From: Dehalococcoidales bacterium
GTDB lineage: Bacteria; Chloroflexota; Dehalococcoidia; Dehalococcoidales; UBA3254
Assembly (NCBI GenBank): GCA_028718465.1
Contig: JAQULX010000139.1
Span: 1-7,065 of the forward strand
Length of the DNA stretch: 7,065 nt
Reading direction: 5' to 3'
Of this stretch, positions 1 to 6,441 are shown piece after piece. Numbering within the stretch: the first letter of the stretch is position 1; each line of letters opens with the position of its first letter. A program made the translations under genes and the position numbers. The notes below the pieces were generated by a model. That model was not told the origin of the DNA and searched no databases. It worked only from the letters and a program-made list of their open reading frames with translations.

Positions 1-3
1 CAT

Positions 4-1248
4 CTAACCGGCGCCCTGTACGATCAACTCACCCTCTTTACCGATATCCACCTCATTCTCTCCGGTTTCAAGATCTACCACCTTGATCCGGTATTGCGGC
101 CAGGGTAAACCGACAGAGCCGATCTTCTTTTTCTTTTTAGGCTGGTCCATGGCGGTTACCATGGTCTCAGTCATGCCAAACAATTCCAGCACCTTGCCTT
201 TACCCACAACCGCTTCAAGGTCATACAGAAGCTGTTCGGGAAGAGGAGACGCGGCGGATATAAAGGCCTTACATCTTGAATGGTCGGCGTTCCTGAATGC
301 GGGTGTATTCAAGAGGGTCATGTAAATAGTTGGGACATTGGCACTGCCTGTAGGATGGTATTTGCTGTACTCCGAGCAAAAATGCTTGGGATTCCTGGGG
401 TCCGGGATGAGGATCTGAGGATTTCCCATTATTAAATTAATCATACCGACAAATAAGCCGGCTATATGAAAGAAGGGGAAAGCAGAGCAGTAAACTTCAT
501 CCCTCTCCTTGAGGTCCAGCCAGTTTTTCATAACAACAAGGCAACAGACGAGGTTGCGGTGAGTTATCTCTGCTCCTTTTGGCACTCCCGTGGTGCCGCC
601 AGTATATTGAATCAGGCAGGTGTCTTCGGGTTTAACTTCAACCCGGGGTCTCCGGGGCAGGTGGTTAGCGAGCATTTCCTTGAAGCCCTGCACTGTTTTG
701 GAGGGAACGGGAACAACCTTCCCTTTGGGTAGCTTTTTAAGCAGGTTACCCAGTACTCGTTTAACCGGGGGAAGATAATCATCGAGAGAACAGACGACAA
801 TATGTTTAAGATCGGGTACCTGCTCGGCAATTTGCAGGAATTTCTGCTCGAATATCACATCCCAGATGACCAGTACTCTGGCGCCGGACTGATTTAACTG
901 GTATGCCATCTCCTTGGGAGTAAGAAGAATTGAAATTCCCTGAGCGATGCAGCCGGCGAGAGCAGTCCCGACATTGGCAATCTGATTCTGAGGGATGTTG
1001 GGAGTCAGGATGGAAACAACATCCCCGGGTCCATAACCCAGCCGGGACAAAAAATTAGCGAAGCGGCTTGATAAATCATCCAGTTCTTTAAATGTAATTG
1101 TCTTCCCCATAAAGTACATCGCCGGACGGTCCGGATTATTCTTGAAGCTTTCCTCCAGAAAATCTTTATAGGTCTTATCTGGAATAACCGGATCCTTCAC
1201 CACCCAATCGTTGTATTCTTTGGTCCACGGCCTGTCACTGTATTTCAC
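4..1248 (-). CDS. AMP-binding acyl-CoA ligase (fatty-acid type), truncated by an in-frame stop
   Basis: Member of the ANL superfamily, which activates a carboxylic acid with ATP to an acyl-adenylate and transfers it to CoA; a cytosolic, fatty-acid-type ligase is most likely. The 414-residue product shows the phosphate-binding A3 motif YTGGTTGVPKG (215-225), the FFHIAG segment (259-264), LFGMTET (356-362) and the GELIVQG segment (406-412). It then stops at TAG (bases 6-4). Family members normally run to about 500-560 residues and continue at this point with a V/L-M-x-G-Y motif, then the lid domain with the RTGD motif and a catalytic lysine. The next codon after the TAG is ATG, matching the family's Met. 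So the adenylation core is complete up to the hinge and the lid is missing or separately encoded. The start is GTG at 1248, with AGGAGG at 1262-1257, 8 bases upstream. There is an unusual run of five lysines at 371-375. Family is certain; substrate is not. Confidence -1.
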   Translation of the reverse strand: MKYSDRPWTKEYNDWVVKDPVIPDKTYKDFLEESFKNNPDRPAMYFMGKTITFKELDDLSSRFANFLSRLGYGPGDVVSILTPNIPQNQIANVGTALAGCIAQGISILLTPKEMAYQLNQSGARVLVIWDVIFEQKFLQIAEQVPDLKHIVVCSLDDYLPPVKRVLGNLLKKLPKGKVVPVPSKTVQGFKEMLANHLPRRPRVEVKPEDTCLIQYTGGTTGVPKGAEITHRNLVCCLVVMKNWLDLKERDEVYCSAFPFFHIAGLFVGMINLIMGNPQILIPDPRNPKHFCSEYSKYHPTGSANVPTIYMTLLNTPAFRNADHSRCKAFISAASPLPEQLLYDLEAVVGKGKVLELFGMTETMVTAMDQPKKKKKIGSVGLPWPQYRIKVVDLETGENEVDIGKEGELIVQGAG

Positions 1249-1256
1249 TCCTGCTA

Positions 1257-1262
1257 CCTCCT
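1257..1262 (-). promoter_or_regulatory. Shine-Dalgarno site for the acyl-CoA ligase
   Basis: On the minus strand this reads AGGAGG, a full anti-16S match, 8 bases before a GTG codon. It fixes GTG (1248-1246) as the start, although no ATG lies nearby. Confidence -1.
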
Positions 1263-1384
1263 TAATAAATCTGGCCCCCGCTTGTTACAACTTCCTCGCA
1301 ACTGCACATTCACTATCGACGCCTCTGTTCCCGAATCCTGAAATCCCATTAAAAGAAAGCTGATAGGATGATAGTTGGTTTTCA

Positions 1385-1413
1385 ATACTAACGCACCATA
1401 CTTATCCTGTCAA
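1385..1413 (-). promoter_or_regulatory. Candidate sigma-70-type promoter for the acyl-CoA ligase
   Basis: Read on the minus strand, a perfect TTGACA (1413-1408) is followed after exactly 17 bases by TAGTAT (1390-1385), which matches the -10 consensus at 4 of 6 positions. Transcription would start near 1378 and leave a leader of about 130 bases before the GTG start. This would let the ligase be expressed independently of the C45 gene upstream. It is a consensus match only; no other regulatory motif was recognised in the leader. Confidence -1.
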
Positions 1414-1512
1414 TGAGGGTGAATAAGTGGTGTTACATTCTCCCAGTATACAGCGGCCACAGGTAACATGATTCTCCCTGTGATCCTCTCCTTGGTAGCT
1501 AATAGATTTGCC

Positions 1513-1587
1513 CCCGGCGCTTGGGAATAAACTACCCTGCTGCTGAGGGAAGAGAGAAGCCATGATTCAAGCAGTAAAAGCGCCGGG
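1513..1587. repeat. Long-range inverted repeat with a nested small hairpin
   Basis: CCCGGCGCTT (1513-1522) is the exact reverse complement of AAGCGCCGGG (1578-1587). The 55-base interval contains a small inner hairpin, CCCT (1535-1538) with AGGG (1546-1549). It lies 10 bases beyond the stop codon of the C45 gene, so it would form in that gene's 3' end. Neither orientation is followed by a T-tract, so it is not a standard intrinsic terminator; mRNA 3'-end stabilisation is possible but unproven. Confidence 0.45.
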
Positions 1588-1597
1588 AGAGACCAAA

Positions 1598-2788
1598 TTA
1601 TTGTAATAGACTGCTGATATTAACTTTCTGCCAGTCGAAATTGCCGGGTGCTTTCAGCCAGAGTGTGAGATCTTTGGGCACTGCAATAATCTGGTAGATG
1701 GTGCCTATTGAGTCGGTAGCGCCGCCTTTCTCGATGGTCGTGTCCAGCACCTGTTGCATCTTCTCTACATCGAACTGACCTTTATACTTATCCGCCAGTG
1801 TCAGCAGATTGTTTCGCCTCGTTACCGTATACGCAGTACTTGCATTATCAGGTAATTCTGCAAGGTTCCAGCAGGGATCGACAAAATGATTGGTGGCAGC
1901 TATCAGCCCGGCCTTATCCGGTTCCCTGCGCGTAGCGTTATCCGTCGGCAATTCAAAGCTGTATGCAATATCTTTATCGGCTACGTTTACAATAGACGAT
2001 AGATTGACCCGGACGGATTGAAAAGCCGCGCTCATCTCTTTTATAGAAGGATAGTCCTGCAGAAATGAAAATAAGGTCACGAAGATAGATGTCCTCTCGG
2101 CATGAAATCCCATCCCGTTGCCGCTGTTAAGCTCCATGAAAATGCCTTCGCTGTTTATCCCATTGGCTGCATATATGACGCCTGCATAATTGATCAGAGC
2201 AGTATTGATAGATGAATCATTTGCCTTAAAAATCGCCACCACCATATACTTCCCGAATTCCTTGAAGAAAGCAGTATCGTCATTATTCCTGCCGAATATC
2301 AGACTGCCGTCCTTGGTGTAACTGCCCCAAACCCCTATGCCTGAGCATTTATGGGCGCCGGTACCCAGCTTGGGGTGCCACTCAATGGCATTCAGGATCA
2401 ACTGTTTGTCAAGGCCCAGCCCGGATGTCTCTGCCATTCCATAGAGGATCTCCTTGTATTTCTGCGGATAGAAGGCGAAGAGAAATTCCCCGATATACTT
2501 CATCCTTTCATATGTAAATCCCTGCTTCCGGATATACTCTTTATTGGCTGAGATATCGTATAATTCATTTAATTCACTTTTTAACAGCTGTCCGTATTGC
2601 CTGCCCATCTGGCGGTAGTTGCCCTTTAACTCCAGTACGCTGACCTCCCCGGCTTTGTACAGTTTTCCGCCTTCAAATTCAGCAATGAATTTTAGGTCTT
2701 TGTCGCTACCTATGGTCCCTGCGGATGAGGTGCAAGCAGCACCGATAAAAATGAAAACAAGTAAGATTACTAATAATACGCTCTTCAA
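1598..2788 (-). CDS. C45-type Ntn hydrolase / acyltransferase-like lipoprotein
   Basis: A 396-residue protein resembling the acyl-CoA:6-aminopenicillanate acyltransferase (peptidase C45) and choloylglycine hydrolase fold, whose members cleave or transfer acyl groups at amide bonds with an N-terminal cysteine nucleophile. Residues 1-18 are a hydrophobic signal segment ending in GAAC (C19), a slightly atypical lipobox, so membrane anchoring outside the cytoplasm is likely. The probable nucleophile is C148 in the KCSGIGVWGS segment, followed by TKDG (158-161) and GRNNDD (166-171). By comparison with choloylglycine hydrolases, R167, D170 and N221 (in MELN) are probable active-site residues. ATNHF (298-302) is another segment typical of the family. 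Roughly 128 residues between C19 and C148 could be a propeptide or alpha chain if the protein self-processes. The start is TTG (2788) with AAGGAG 7 bases upstream. It is divergent from the SxxK hydrolase lipoprotein. Fold is likely; substrate unknown. Confidence 0.85.
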   Translation of the reverse strand: MKSVLLVILLVFIFIGAACTSSAGTIGSDKDLKFIAEFEGGKLYKAGEVSVLELKGNYRQMGRQYGQLLKSELNELYDISANKEYIRKQGFTYERMKYIGEFLFAFYPQKYKEILYGMAETSGLGLDKQLILNAIEWHPKLGTGAHKCSGIGVWGSYTKDGSLIFGRNNDDTAFFKEFGKYMVVAIFKANDSSINTALINYAGVIYAANGINSEGIFMELNSGNGMGFHAERTSIFVTLFSFLQDYPSIKEMSAAFQSVRVNLSSIVNVADKDIAYSFELPTDNATRREPDKAGLIAATNHFVDPCWNLAELPDNASTAYTVTRRNNLLTLADKYKGQFDVEKMQQVLDTTIEKGGATDSIGTIYQIIAVPKDLTLWLKAPGNFDWQKVNISSLLQ

Positions 2789-2795
2789 AACCTTA

Positions 2796-2801
2796 CTCCT
2801 T
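2796..2801 (-). promoter_or_regulatory. Shine-Dalgarno site deciding the TTG start of the C45 gene
   Basis: The minus strand reads AAGGAG, 7 bases before TTG (2788-2786). The signal peptide begins directly at this codon with a Lys-Ser followed by a hydrophobic run, so the TTG start is well supported even though it is a rare start codon. Confidence 0.75.
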
Positions 2802-2802
2802 T

Positions 2803-2816
2803 ATACTTAATAGTAT
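2803..2816. repeat. Small palindrome just upstream of the C45 ribosome binding site
   Basis: ATACT (2803-2807) and AGTAT (2812-2816) are inverted around TAAT. The element contains ACTTAA, shared with the two boxes of the larger palindrome 30-60 bases away, and begins one base from the AAGGAG site. It may be a degenerate third copy of the same protein-binding box, or chance in AT-rich DNA. Confidence 0.3.
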
Positions 2817-2829
2817 TTCAAAGGGGCCA

Positions 2830-2890
2830 TACAAAGGTATAGCACTTAAGTCCTGGGACTTAAGTGCTATTTGTGATTACAAAGGATAGC
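2830..2890. repeat. Direct repeats flanking the palindrome
   Basis: TACAAAGG occurs at 2830-2837 and again at 2878-2885. The match continues as TATAGC after the first copy and ATAGC after the second, so 13 bases agree with a one-base gap. The copies start 48 bases apart and bracket the 32-bp palindrome. This could be a duplicated target site around a small insertion, or a repeated binding site. Confidence 0.45.
2839..2870. repeat. Perfect 32-bp palindrome in the divergent intergenic region
   Basis: ATAGCACTTAAGTCC (2839-2853) is followed by TG and then its exact reverse complement (2856-2870), giving 15-bp arms with no mismatch. Each arm contains the 8-bp palindrome ACTTAAGT (2844-2851 and 2858-2865), with centres 14 bp apart. 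It sits between the divergent C45 and SxxK hydrolase genes, 51 bases from the TTG start and 126 bases from the ATG start. No T-tract follows on either strand, and a terminator would be out of place between divergent 5' ends. A double operator for a dimeric regulator, or a small inserted palindromic element, fits better. The sequence is certain; the role is inference. Confidence 0.7.
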
Positions 2891-2978
2891 CAGTTACTTT
2901 TTATCATGAGAAACATATGCTAAGCTAACTTGACTGCGATATTAAGTGTTTATTCACTACATACGCATACATTTTATC

Positions 2979-2985
2979 GGGGGTG
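2979..2985 (+). promoter_or_regulatory. Probable ribosome binding site of the SxxK hydrolase gene
   Basis: GGGGGTG lies 10 bases before ATG 2996 and partly matches AGGAGGTG. It supports this start over the upstream in-frame TTG at 2930, before which no such purine-rich site is seen. Confidence 0.5.
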
Positions 2986-2995
2986 TACAGGCATT

Positions 2996-5020
2996 ATGAT
3001 TAAGCTTAGCAAGGTTATGACGTCTGTTCTTGCAGTAGCAATGGCTTTGCAAGTAGTGTTATCCGGTTGTGCTGCTGATACCGTTGCTCAGAACACCTAT
3101 GAGAAGGCAAGGATTACCGCACGCACAGAAATCTGGAAGGATATCAATTCCGGCAAGGCCGGAAGCGCCACCGTAGCCATCATGGAAAACGGCAAAATCG
3201 TCTATTCCGAAGGCTTCGGCATGGCGGATAGGGAGAAGAGCATACCGGTTGATCATAAGACCCTGCTTAATATCGGCTCGATAAGCAAAGTGTACGTCGC
3301 CACCGCCATCATGCTGCTTGTCGATGATGGCAAGGTGAAACTGGACGCCCCGGTCACCCAATATCTGCCGGATTTCACCATGTTGGACCCCAGGTATAAA
3401 GATATAACCGTGAGGATGCTGCTGAACCATACAGGGGGCTTTCCTGGCGGTACGATGGCCAATTCATTTGGATATGATAATAACGCGGACACGTTCAGCG
3501 ATACGCTGAAAAACCTGTCACGCTCCTATCTTAAACATGCTCCGGGTGCGATGTCGCCATACTGTAATGAAGGTTTTACCCTGGCTGAAATAATCGTCGA
3601 GAGGGTAAGCGGCAAGAAATACATTGATTTTCTCTCCGAACGAGTATTCGAACCGCTGTCTCTGAATAATACTGGTCTGAGCGTGGGAGAGGAATCAGAT
3701 AAAACGTGCGCAGCCTATTACAGGGTCAGCACTGCACAACGGGAGCCGCTGGAAGTGGTGTCGGTCCTGGGAGCGGGTGGGCTGGCAGCAACCGCTGAGG
3801 ACCTATGTCGCTTCATGGACACTTTTTCGGGTGAAGGAAAGCAGATATTCTCCAAATCATCTCTGGAGGAGATGAAAAAAGGGCAACCGGCCTTGTTTGC
3901 AGGAAAACTGAGAAGCCCTGATATGCCTTATGGACTGGGATGGGATATGACAGACCTTCCCAGATACCAGGCCCGCGGCATCCAGGTATTGGGGAAAAGT
4001 GGGGGCACCGGAAATTATACCTCGATGGTTTATACCGTTCCGGCGCAGCGGCTCTCGGTAGCTGTAATTTGCACCGGGTCCGGAAGCAGTGCCATGACGA
4101 TGGCACTGGACATTCTGGACGCAGTGCTGGTAGAAAAGGGGCTGATTCAGGAGGAAAAAGCGGCTGTTACCAAACCTCTGGAACATCAGGCAATGCCGCC
4201 TGAAGATACACGTTATAGTGGGTACTATTCAACCGGTGATAACATCGTGAGAATCTCATTTAATACAGAGAATAACACAGTTACCGGAAATACCCTGAAG
4301 TATGGTGTGGAAACACCTACGCTTTCCCTGTTCTATAACAACGGATACTACGTCAATCCATCGGGCAGCCGCAGTTATTTCATCACCATCGATGGTAAAG
4401 ACTACCTGGTAGGGAACCAATCTAAATACGGCCTGGATATGGTAGCGGTGCAAAAGTTGGCTGAACAGGAGAACCCGCAGAAGCTGAGAATAGATATCGA
4501 CGGCAAGCAGTGGCTGAGACGAAATGTCAAACCATTCGAGGCGGCGATGCTGAACATAGCGCATGTGGTCAAATCCGGTACTATTGAAGAATTACCTGGA
4601 TACGTCGACTTTTATGGGCCGAAGATAGTTAAATCACCCGATTTTGCCGGCATGCCTGTCAATAACCTCCGCGATCTAACTGAACTGACATTGTTCGATA
4701 AGGAAGGGCGGACATGGGCATATTTATCGGACTTTTTGTTCAGTCCTGCCGAATTAGCCGGTACCATCAAACCCGGCGATAACAGTGTTAAGATCGGTGA
4801 TAGCGGCTATAATGAGTGGCTCAAAGCTGATGAGGGTCTGATCTTGAGCTTCGTAAAGCCCGACAACGGCAGGATAATAGCTTTCTCACCAGATGGCACT
4901 GCGATCTATGACAGTGCAGTTGATAAAGGAGATATGTATATTCCACAGGGTGGTTTTGTCGAATTGGTCGGCACGGTTGGAGATATCTTCAGGGTTACGG
5001 CTGGAGACAACGCCAAATAA
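2996..5020 (+). CDS. Beta-lactamase-family serine hydrolase lipoprotein (SxxK type)
   Basis: A 674-residue secreted lipoprotein of the class C beta-lactamase / D-alanyl-D-alanine carboxypeptidase / esterase family, acting through a serine acyl-enzyme. The ATG at 2996 is preferred because it opens a signal peptide (MIKLSKV, then a hydrophobic run to LSGC, lipid-anchored C25) and has GGGGGTG 10 bases upstream; a TTG 66 bases earlier in the same frame would add a non-signal-like extension. Motifs from this start: SISK (S95 nucleophile, K98), LNHTGG (143-148), YCN (Y189, N191) and KSGG (K334-G337), the KTG-like third motif. The catalytic domain spans roughly 30-385. The remaining 275 or so residues form an extra beta-rich region that I cannot assign. 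The gene is divergent from the C45 hydrolase with a palindrome between. True beta-lactamase activity is not implied; peptidase, esterase or amidase are equally possible. Confidence 0.9.
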   Translation: MIKLSKVMTSVLAVAMALQVVLSGCAADTVAQNTYEKARITARTEIWKDINSGKAGSATVAIMENGKIVYSEGFGMADREKSIPVDHKTLLNIGSISKVYVATAIMLLVDDGKVKLDAPVTQYLPDFTMLDPRYKDITVRMLLNHTGGFPGGTMANSFGYDNNADTFSDTLKNLSRSYLKHAPGAMSPYCNEGFTLAEIIVERVSGKKYIDFLSERVFEPLSLNNTGLSVGEESDKTCAAYYRVSTAQREPLEVVSVLGAGGLAATAEDLCRFMDTFSGEGKQIFSKSSLEEMKKGQPALFAGKLRSPDMPYGLGWDMTDLPRYQARGIQVLGKSGGTGNYTSMVYTVPAQRLSVAVICTGSGSSAMTMALDILDAVLVEKGLIQEEKAAVTKPLEHQAMPPEDTRYSGYYSTGDNIVRISFNTENNTVTGNTLKYGVETPTLSLFYNNGYYVNPSGSRSYFITIDGKDYLVGNQSKYGLDMVAVQKLAEQENPQKLRIDIDGKQWLRRNVKPFEAAMLNIAHVVKSGTIEELPGYVDFYGPKIVKSPDFAGMPVNNLRDLTELTLFDKEGRTWAYLSDFLFSPAELAGTIKPGDNSVKIGDSGYNEWLKADEGLILSFVKPDNGRIIAFSPDGTAIYDSAVDKGDMYIPQGGFVELVGTVGDIFRVTAGDNAK

Positions 5021-5175
5021 GTGTAATATTATATCGTAATTATCAAACATATTATTGAACAGCGTAAAATCGCTGCCATGTTTCCAGGTAATGCTGTTTT
5101 GCTGTCAAGAGCGCGATGTTGATACTGGCGCAACCAGTGGCTTAAAGGCCGAGATTTCCAACTCGACAAACGGGT

Positions 5176-5204
5176 TTGACAACATAGCCTGACGAGTGTA
5201 CTGT
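5176..5204 (+). promoter_or_regulatory. Candidate promoter of the nitroreductase / UxaA-family operon
   Basis: A perfect TTGACA (5176-5181) is followed after 17 bases by TACTGT (5199-5204), a weak -10 matching 3 of 6 positions. Transcription would begin near 5211 and give a leader of about 20 bases. The placement just ahead of the first gene of the right-hand group is sensible, but the -10 is poor. Confidence 0.3.
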
Positions 5205-5230
5205 GGTTTGTAAGGTTCTGTTTTTTCGAA

Positions 5231-6058
5231 ATGTCCATTATTGCAATCGATCAAAAAACGTGTAACAAATGCGGCATCTGCGCGGCTGAATGCCCCCGCC
5301 GCATCATTATCATGCCGGAAGGAGACTTCCCACAAACACTGGCAACAGCCGAAGCCACCTGCAATGTCTGCGGGCATTGCGTTGCGGTCTGCCCCAAGGG
5401 AAGCCTGTCCCATCGTGACTCGCCGCTGGAATCGTCTCCCAGGATGGAAAAGGGCCTTATTGTCACTCCTGAACAGGTCGAGCAGCTTTTGAAGGGCCGC
5501 CGGTCGGCAAGGGTCTTCAAGGACAGGCCGGTATCACGCGAAATAATCACCCGGCTGATAGAGGATGCCCGCTACGCGCCGACAGGGCATAACCTTCAAG
5601 AGGTGGAATGGCTGGTAATCGATGATAGGAAGGAGCTGGAGCGTATTGAAGAGCTCGGCATCGAGTGGCTGGAGTGGGTTATCAAGAATCTGCCGCAGGT
5701 GGCGGCGGATTCCAACATGCAGGAAAAGCTGGAGAGACAGAAGCTGAAACACGACGCATTTTTACGCGGCGCCCCGGTATTGATTATTGCCCATGCCAAC
5801 AAAAATAGCCTGGCCTCTCTGGCAGGCATCGATAGCGCCAACGCCCTGAGTTACCTGGACCTGGCGGCCAACAGCCTGGGACTGTCCACCTGCTGGGCGG
5901 GATACGTATACATTATGGCCAACACCTTCCCTCCGGTTAAGGAGGCACTGGCGCTGCCTGAAGACTATGCGGCTTACGGCTGTATGATGCTGGGATATAA
6001 TAAATTCAAGTACCACAGAATACCCTGCCGAAAAGAACCCAGGATTATCTGGCGCTGA
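5231..6058 (+). CDS. Ferredoxin-nitroreductase fusion (2x[4Fe-4S] + FMN nitroreductase)
   Basis: A 275-residue cytosolic flavoprotein. Residues 1-60 are a bacterial ferredoxin domain with two complete CxxCxxCxxxCP motifs (C11, C14, C17, C21 and C44, C47, C50, C54), each predicted to hold a [4Fe-4S] cluster. Residues 80-275 are an FMN-dependent nitroreductase-family domain: RRSARVFKDRPV (90-101), APTGHNLQ (116-123), GLSTCWAGY (217-225) and GYNKFKYHR (255-263) are the usual flavin-contact regions. A charged, probably helical insert (about 132-178) lies between. Such fusions in anaerobes are thought to move electrons from ferredoxin to FMN to reduce an organic substrate; the substrate cannot be read from sequence. 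The ATG at 5231 is the only sensible start since the first cluster begins at residue 11; the nearest Shine-Dalgarno-like AAGG is 15 bases away, so translation may be weak. It leads a likely operon with the SAF and UxaA genes. Confidence 0.92.
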   Translation: MSIIAIDQKTCNKCGICAAECPRRIIIMPEGDFPQTLATAEATCNVCGHCVAVCPKGSLSHRDSPLESSPRMEKGLIVTPEQVEQLLKGRRSARVFKDRPVSREIITRLIEDARYAPTGHNLQEVEWLVIDDRKELERIEELGIEWLEWVIKNLPQVAADSNMQEKLERQKLKHDAFLRGAPVLIIAHANKNSLASLAGIDSANALSYLDLAANSLGLSTCWAGYVYIMANTFPPVKEALALPEDYAAYGCMMLGYNKFKYHRIPCRKEPRIIWR

Positions 6059-6124
6059 CCGAAGGCCAATCTGCTTCAGCAACATGAACGAAATAAAGTT
6101 AAGCTGCCTTGATGGAGATCTGAA

Positions 6125-6382
6125 ATGAAAGATAATGTCTTGAAAGTGAATCCTCTGGATAATGTCGTAGTGGCAATCCGCGATATTGAGCAGGGGGAAC
6201 AGCTTATGTTGGACGGGAAGCAGCTTTGCAAAGCGGCGGAGAACATAAAAATGGGTTATAAAATTGCGCTCGGTACTATCGAAGCCGGCATGCCTGTTAT
6301 ACGGTATGGTGAGACTATTATCAAAGCGAGTTGCGACATTCAACCGGGCATGAGTGTGCATGTGCATAATACCAGCGCGTAA
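6125..6382 (+). CDS. UxaA-family hydro-lyase small subunit (SAF domain)
   Basis: An 85-residue, single-domain SAF protein, equivalent to the N-terminal part of altronate and galactarate dehydratases and to the separate alpha subunit of (2R)-sulfolactate sulfo-lyase. Visible family segments are DNVVVAIRDIEQGE (12-25), IKMGYKIAL (41-49), AGMPVIRYGE (54-63) and the closing PGMSVHVHN (74-82), whose VHVHN ending is characteristic. Family members use the SAF domain to help cover the active site of the large subunit. GGAG lies 7 bases before the ATG. It starts 66 bases after the nitroreductase and ends 59 bases before the large subunit, so it is probably co-transcribed. GETIIKA replaces the more usual glycine-containing GExIGxA, a small deviation. 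Substrate class (sugar acid, sulfolactate or other hydroxy acid) is not decided. Confidence 0.88.
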   Translation: MKDNVLKVNPLDNVVVAIRDIEQGEQLMLDGKQLCKAAENIKMGYKIALGTIEAGMPVIRYGETIIKASCDIQPGMSVHVHNTSA

Positions 6383-6441
6383 CTGGACCCGGCGCACTAG
6401 TCAGATACATCAGGATACGACTGAATATTAAGGAGATACCA

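Larger units (their letters stand above)
1249..1597. other. Gene-free stretch between the C45 gene and the ligase gene
   Basis: This stretch of 349 bases holds no convincing coding sequence, tRNA or riboswitch. It contains the ligase ribosome binding site, a promoter candidate at 1385-1413 and a long-range inverted repeat at 1513-1587. A weaker CACAGG/CCTGTG inverted repeat (1458-1463 and 1477-1482, 13-base loop) is too short to interpret. No hairpin followed by a T-tract is visible, so the terminator of the C45 transcript is not identified. Confidence 0.6.

Noticed and set aside
1249..1597. T-box or other riboswitch in the ligase leader
   Set aside because: No T-box consensus, no paired terminator/antiterminator and no recognised aptamer core could be found on the minus strand.
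2871..2883. TTTGT/ACAAA symmetry resembling a CRP-type site
   Set aside because: It lacks the TGTGA-N6-TCACA layout and part of it belongs to the flanking direct repeat.
2930..2995. Upstream TTG start extending the SxxK hydrolase by 22 residues
   Set aside because: The extension would put a polar, His-rich stretch before the signal peptide, and the ATG at 2996 has both the ribosome binding site and the signal-peptide start.
5060..5075. CAGCG/CGCTG hairpin after the SxxK hydrolase gene as a terminator
   Set aside because: Only 5 bp of stem and no T-tract follows, so it is not a convincing intrinsic terminator.
5124..5138. ACTGG/CCAGT inverted repeat as an operator
   Set aside because: Arms of 5 bp with a 5-base loop are expected by chance at this length and it is isolated from the promoter candidate.
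5029..5238. Minus-strand open frame of 69 codons in the gap between the SxxK hydrolase and the nitroreductase
   Set aside because: It overlaps the nitroreductase start and its candidate promoter, has no family motif and shows an irregular Ser/Arg/Cys-rich composition. I treat the 210-base gap as non-coding.
5762..6397. Long minus-strand open frame of 211 codons
   Set aside because: It is a shadow across the nitroreductase 3' end and the SAF gene, both of which have clear motifs on the plus strand. It contains no recognisable domain.
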